Assembly: GCA_945874815.1 (NCBI GenBank)
Contig: CAMCIE010000005.1
Coordinates: forward strand, 1-15,861
From: an uncultured Bacteroidales bacterium
GTDB lineage: Bacteria; Bacteroidota; Bacteroidia; Bacteroidales; UBA932
Direction: 5' to 3'
DNA: 15,861 bases
Shown here piece by piece: positions 13,452-15,861 of the stretch (its first letter is position 1; the number at the start of each line of letters is the position of its first letter). The position numbers were made by a program, and so were the translations under genes. Under the pieces are notes generated by a model. The model had not been told where the DNA came from, did not search any database, and saw nothing but the letters and a program-made list of their open reading frames with translations.

Positions 13452-14333
13452 CTATTTCGGATATATGCCGAAAAGGGCTGAGCCTGATCCGGACATCGAG
13501 GCATAGACTGCGCCGCTATCATAGAGGGAATCCTTGATGGAGGCAAGCTCTGGATGTACTGCAAATACGGTGGTCTCAAAATCATTGGCCAGGCAGTCCT
13601 TCCACTTATCAACAGGCAAAGCTAGTACTTCTGACAGAGGTATTTGAGGGATATGAGGCTTAATTCCGCGATAGGCCTCGGCTGTCGAAACGGCTATTCC
13701 TTCAGGCACCACGACTTTCACAGTGAAAGGCAAGTCCGTTGCGCCTTCCTGACCATATCCGAAGCCTTCCAGAGAGTATGGAGTGAGGATTTCTCCCCTG
13801 CCCTGACCGAGCATCGGGCGGTTATATATGAAAAAGGCACAGTCACTTCCAAGCCGTGAGGCATAGCCGGCAAGGCCGGAATCATCAAGGCCGAGCGAGA
13901 ACAATTCATTAATCATCCTCAGGGCAAAGGCTGCATCGGAAGAGCCTCCGCCAAGACCGGCGCCGACCGGGGAAGTCTTTTCAAGGAAAATCTTCACCGG
14001 GGGAAGGGCATAATCCTCGGCAAGGACATTATAAGCCTTGACTGTCAGGTCTTTGAGCGGATCCCAGTCCACGCCTTCCGCACGCGCAATGGTTATCATC
14101 ACCTTTCCGTCTTCAGAAACTGCCTGGACAAGCTGCGGAGCATGGTCAAATGCCTGATATTTTGCAAAAAGGGCTGCGGAAGTGCGGCTGTAGTCATCGC
14201 CAGCGATGATTTCGAGAGTATCGGAAATCTCAAAATATGGCACGAACAGGGTGTCCAGGTCATGGAAACCGTCTTCCCTTTTCCGAAGGACGTTCAGACC
14301 AAGGTTTATCTTGACATTGGGATGTGTGATCAT
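13452..14333 (-). CDS. ispE: 4-diphosphocytidyl-2-C-methyl-D-erythritol kinase
   Basis: GHMP kinase of the non-mevalonate (MEP) isoprenoid pathway; it phosphorylates the 2-hydroxyl of CDP-methylerythritol in the cytoplasm. It has 293 residues, normal for the family. The N-terminus is HPNVKINLGLNVL with Lys8; the GHMP ATP loop is PVGAGLGGGSSDAA (122-135); LGSDCAFF contains Asp164, which with Lys8 corresponds to the catalytic Lys/Asp pair; and the C-terminal motif is MSGSGSALFG (280-289). It starts 11 nt after the sufD stop on the same strand, so it is most likely the last gene of the suf transcript, ending at the hairpin at 13377-13430. Nothing appears truncated. Confidence 0.95.
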   Translation of the reverse strand: MITHPNVKINLGLNVLRKREDGFHDLDTLFVPYFEISDTLEIIAGDDYSRTSAALFAKYQAFDHAPQLVQAVSEDGKVMITIARAEGVDWDPLKDLTVKAYNVLAEDYALPPVKIFLEKTSPVGAGLGGGSSDAAFALRMINELFSLGLDDSGLAGYASRLGSDCAFFIYNRPMLGQGRGEILTPYSLEGFGYGQEGATDLPFTVKVVVPEGIAVSTAEAYRGIKPHIPQIPLSEVLALPVDKWKDCLANDFETTVFAVHPELASIKDSLYDSGAVYASMSGSGSALFGIYPK

Positions 14334-14344
14334 AGAACCGGATA

Positions 14345-15022
14345 TTAAACTGCAAGCGTCCTCAAGGAAGATTCCACCTCAGAGGCAATCTTCTCCCTGA
14401 GTTCCACATCATGGACATGCTCAAGTACAGGCGAGACGAATGAAATCATCTGGAGCACCTTGGCATCCTCGAGGGAAATTCCTCTGGAGCGCATGTAGAA
14501 CTGCTCCTCTTCATTAAGCCTGCCGACCGTTGCTCCATGGGAGCATTTCACGTCATCGGCATATATTTCCAGCTGCGGTTTGGTGTCAACCCTGGCAAAG
14601 TCCGAAAGCAGGAGGTTGTGGTTCTCCTGATAGGCCTCCGTCTTCTGGGCATCCTTTGCCACGACGATTTTTCCATAAAAATCCACGCGCGAGTTCCCTG
14701 CCGCCATTCCTTTGAAAAGCTGACGGGAATTGCAGTGAGGCACATCATGGAACATATCCACGGCAATCTTCACTTTCTGGCTGGAGTCACAGACATACAG
14801 ACCCGAGACATTGGCCTCGCATCCTTCTCCGGCAAGCCTGACCGAAAGCGGGATATCGCACTCTGCTCCCGGAAGGATGACCAGGACCATATCCAGACGC
14901 GAATCCCTTTCCAAAGTGATGGAGGATGGGATCTGCCCTGCATCCTTCATGTCAGGCCCCAGCACAAACACCTTTTGCAGGGTCTGGCCGCAACTGACGG
15001 TCATTTGGTTCAATTCGTTCAT
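14345..15022 (-). CDS. sufD: Short SufD-like Fe-S cluster assembly protein
   Basis: Member of the SufB/SufD scaffold family, which with SufC builds Fe-S clusters. Conserved landmarks are DFARVDTKPQLEIYADDVKC, SHGATVGRLNEEEQFYMRSRGI and the C-terminal helices. His162 in CSHGAT lies 63 residues from the C-terminus, the same distance as the functional histidine of E. coli SufD (His360 of 423). The protein is only 225 residues, about half the usual 420-450. The whole N-terminal half is missing, and it cannot be upstream because sufC ends 9 nt before this ATG. What remains is a beta-helix core plus the SufC-contacting C-terminus. No frameshift is visible. It may be a genuine short form; the N-terminal half is not encoded in this operon segment. 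Confidence 0.88.
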   Translation of the reverse strand: MNELNQMTVSCGQTLQKVFVLGPDMKDAGQIPSSITLERDSRLDMVLVILPGAECDIPLSVRLAGEGCEANVSGLYVCDSSQKVKIAVDMFHDVPHCNSRQLFKGMAAGNSRVDFYGKIVVAKDAQKTEAYQENHNLLLSDFARVDTKPQLEIYADDVKCSHGATVGRLNEEEQFYMRSRGISLEDAKVLQMISFVSPVLEHVHDVELREKIASEVESSLRTLAV

Positions 15023-15031
15023 AATCAGACT

Positions 15032-15781
15032 TTAATAAATGTCATAACCTTTCTCTTCAATCTCAGCGACAAGTTCGCGTCCCGCTGTTTTGACAATCTT
15101 TCCGTCCTTGAGGACATGTACCACGTCTGGAACGATGTAGTCCAGAAGCCTCTGGTAGTGTGTGATGACGATTGCCGATTTTTCCGGAGTATGGAGGGCA
15201 TTCACACCATTTGCGACTATGCGAAGTGCATCCACGTCAAGGCCGCTGTCGGTCTCGTCAAGTATTGCGAGGGTCGGATCGAGCATGGCCATCTGGAAAA
15301 TCTCGTTGCGTTTTTTCTCTCCACCGGAAAAGCCAACGTTCACTTCCCTTTTGGCAAACTCCGATTTCATCTGCACGAATGCCATCTTTTCACGCATGAG
15401 TTTAAGGAAATCTCCGGCCTTGAGTGGCTCAAGTCCCTTTCCCTGACGGTGGGCATTCACTGCCGTCTTCATGAAATTGGTGATGGTAACTCCCGGTATT
15501 TCAACGGGATACTGAAAAGACAGGAAGATGCCTGCCCATGCTCTCTGCTCCGGTGACATCGCAAGCAGGTCCTGACCCATGAAGGTGATGCTTCCGGATG
15601 TGACAGTAAACTGAGGCTTACCTGCAAGAACAGCCGAAAGCGTACTTTTTCCGGCTCCGTTCGGGCCCATCACTGCATGAATCTCGCCTTTGCGGATTGT
15701 GAGGTCCACGCCTTTGAGTATTTCCTTATCCTCAACACAGGCATGCAGACCGTGTATTTCCAATAATATATCGTTTGCCAT
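15032..15781 (-). CDS. sufC: Fe-S cluster assembly ATPase SufC
   Basis: ABC-type ATPase that drives the SufB-SufC-SufD scaffold in the cytoplasm. It has 249 residues from the ATG at 15781. Numbered from that ATG, Walker A is GPNGAGKST (39-47), the Q-loop lies in [13 protein letters not shown] (Gln90), the signature is [11 protein letters not shown] (151-161), Walker B is [11 protein letters not shown] with Asp175 and Glu176, and the switch histidine is His208 in [10 protein letters not shown]. The SGG-E-KKR and DETDSGLD strings are SufC hallmarks. A TTG two codons upstream would give a slightly longer protein, but it overlaps the previous gene's stop, so ATG is preferred. The preceding gene ends only 2 nt before this ATG and sufD begins 9 nt after the stop, so it is inside a tight operon. 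Confidence 0.96.
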   Translation of the reverse strand: MANDILLEIHGLHACVEDKEILKGVDLTIRKGEIHAVMGPNGAGKSTLSAVLAGKPQFTVTSGSITFMGQDLLAMSPEQRAWAGIFLSFQYPVEIPGVTITNFMKTAVNAHRQGKGLEPLKAGDFLKLMREKMAFVQMKSEFAKREVNVGFSGGEKKRNEIFQMAMLDPTLAILDETDSGLDVDALRIVANGVNALHTPEKSAIVITHYQRLLDYIVPDVVHVLKDGKIVKTAGRELVAEIEEKGYDIY

Positions 15782-15783
15782 AA

Positions 15784-15861
15784 TCAAGCGTTTTTTCTAT
15801 AAAGTTTATACCATGTGAAGAGTGACCAAATTCCGTTGATCAGGTACAGTGAGCATACAAT
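15784..15861 (-). CDS. 3' end of an unknown membrane-protein gene, partial
   Basis: The minus-strand frame is open from the window edge to a TGA at 15786-15784 and encodes 25 residues: [19 protein letters not shown] with short flanks. The aromatic, hydrophobic helix followed by a basic tail looks like the last transmembrane segment and cytoplasmic end of a polytopic membrane protein. It does not look like the C-terminus of SufB, the usual neighbour. The stop is 2 nt before the sufC ATG. Too little is present to name a family; transporters of the PnuC or PQ-loop size class end in a similar way, but that is a guess. Confidence 0.5.
   Translation of the reverse strand: MVCSLYLINGIWSLFTWYKLYRKNA

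Noticed and set aside
14537..15556. Long plus-strand open frame (339 codons) opposite sufC and sufD
   Set aside because: It is antisense to two genes with intact conserved motifs, has no recognisable domain, and spans their junction; it reflects the codon usage of the real genes.
1..15861. Mobile elements, CRISPR arrays, tRNA or rRNA genes
   Set aside because: No transposase, integrase, regular repeat-spacer array or structural RNA signature was seen; nearly all bases are taken up by recognisable coding genes.

Overview
The window looks like part of an anaerobic Bacteroidota (Bacteroidales) chromosome. Three things support this: several promoters fit the Bacteroidota pattern (TTTG, a spacer of about 19 nt, then TAnnTTTG); there are almost no Shine-Dalgarno sequences; and the gene content is typical, with class III ribonucleotide reductase, an ECF sigma factor followed by a membrane-spanning anti-sigma protein, EnvC-like and TPR envelope proteins, and an MlaE/MlaF pair. 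Genus cannot be assigned from the sequence. Genes are packed tightly, and the largest non-coding gap is 218 nt (6471-6688). I saw no rRNA, tRNA, CRISPR array, insertion sequence or phage gene.

Layout, left to right. (1) 1-2102, plus strand: the 3' part of nrdD followed by nrdG, the anaerobic ribonucleotide reductase and its radical-SAM activase. (2) 2128-6470, minus strand: an apparent three-gene operon, transcribed right to left from a good promoter at 6497-6527. It encodes a secreted TPR protein, a coiled-coil protein with a degenerate M23/LytM domain (EnvC-like), and an extended short-chain dehydrogenase/epimerase with an unusual C-terminal cysteine/histidine cluster. (3) 6689-8432, plus strand: an ECF sigma factor whose 3' end overlaps the start of a 402-residue protein. 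That protein has a cytoplasmic N-terminus, one inner-membrane helix, a roughly 118-residue disordered linker and a C-terminal eight-strand outer-membrane barrel. This is the architecture of the dual membrane-spanning anti-sigma factors (Dma) reported to control vesiculation in Bacteroides thetaiotaomicron, and it is the most interesting system here. (4) 8429-9956, minus strand: MlaE-like permease and MlaF-like ATPase, tail-to-tail with the Dma-like gene and overlapping it by 4 nt. (5) 10085-12122, plus strand: YifB/ComM-type AAA+ protein and the tRNA t6A factor TsaE. (6) 12102-13334, minus strand: an unrecognised beta-rich probable lipoprotein that overlaps the tsaE tail by 21 nt. (7) 13377-15861, minus strand: the 3' end of an unknown membrane-protein gene, then sufC, a half-length sufD and ispE, ending in a strong hairpin terminator.

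How the parts may work together: the centre of the window (2128-9956) is envelope biology. The Dma-like protein could relay the state of the outer membrane directly to a cytoplasmic sigma factor. It sits next to a lipid-transport ATPase/permease pair and a peptidoglycan-hydrolase-regulator operon. Co-regulation is inference only. The flanking genes are housekeeping: dNTP synthesis, Fe-S assembly, isoprenoid synthesis and tRNA modification.
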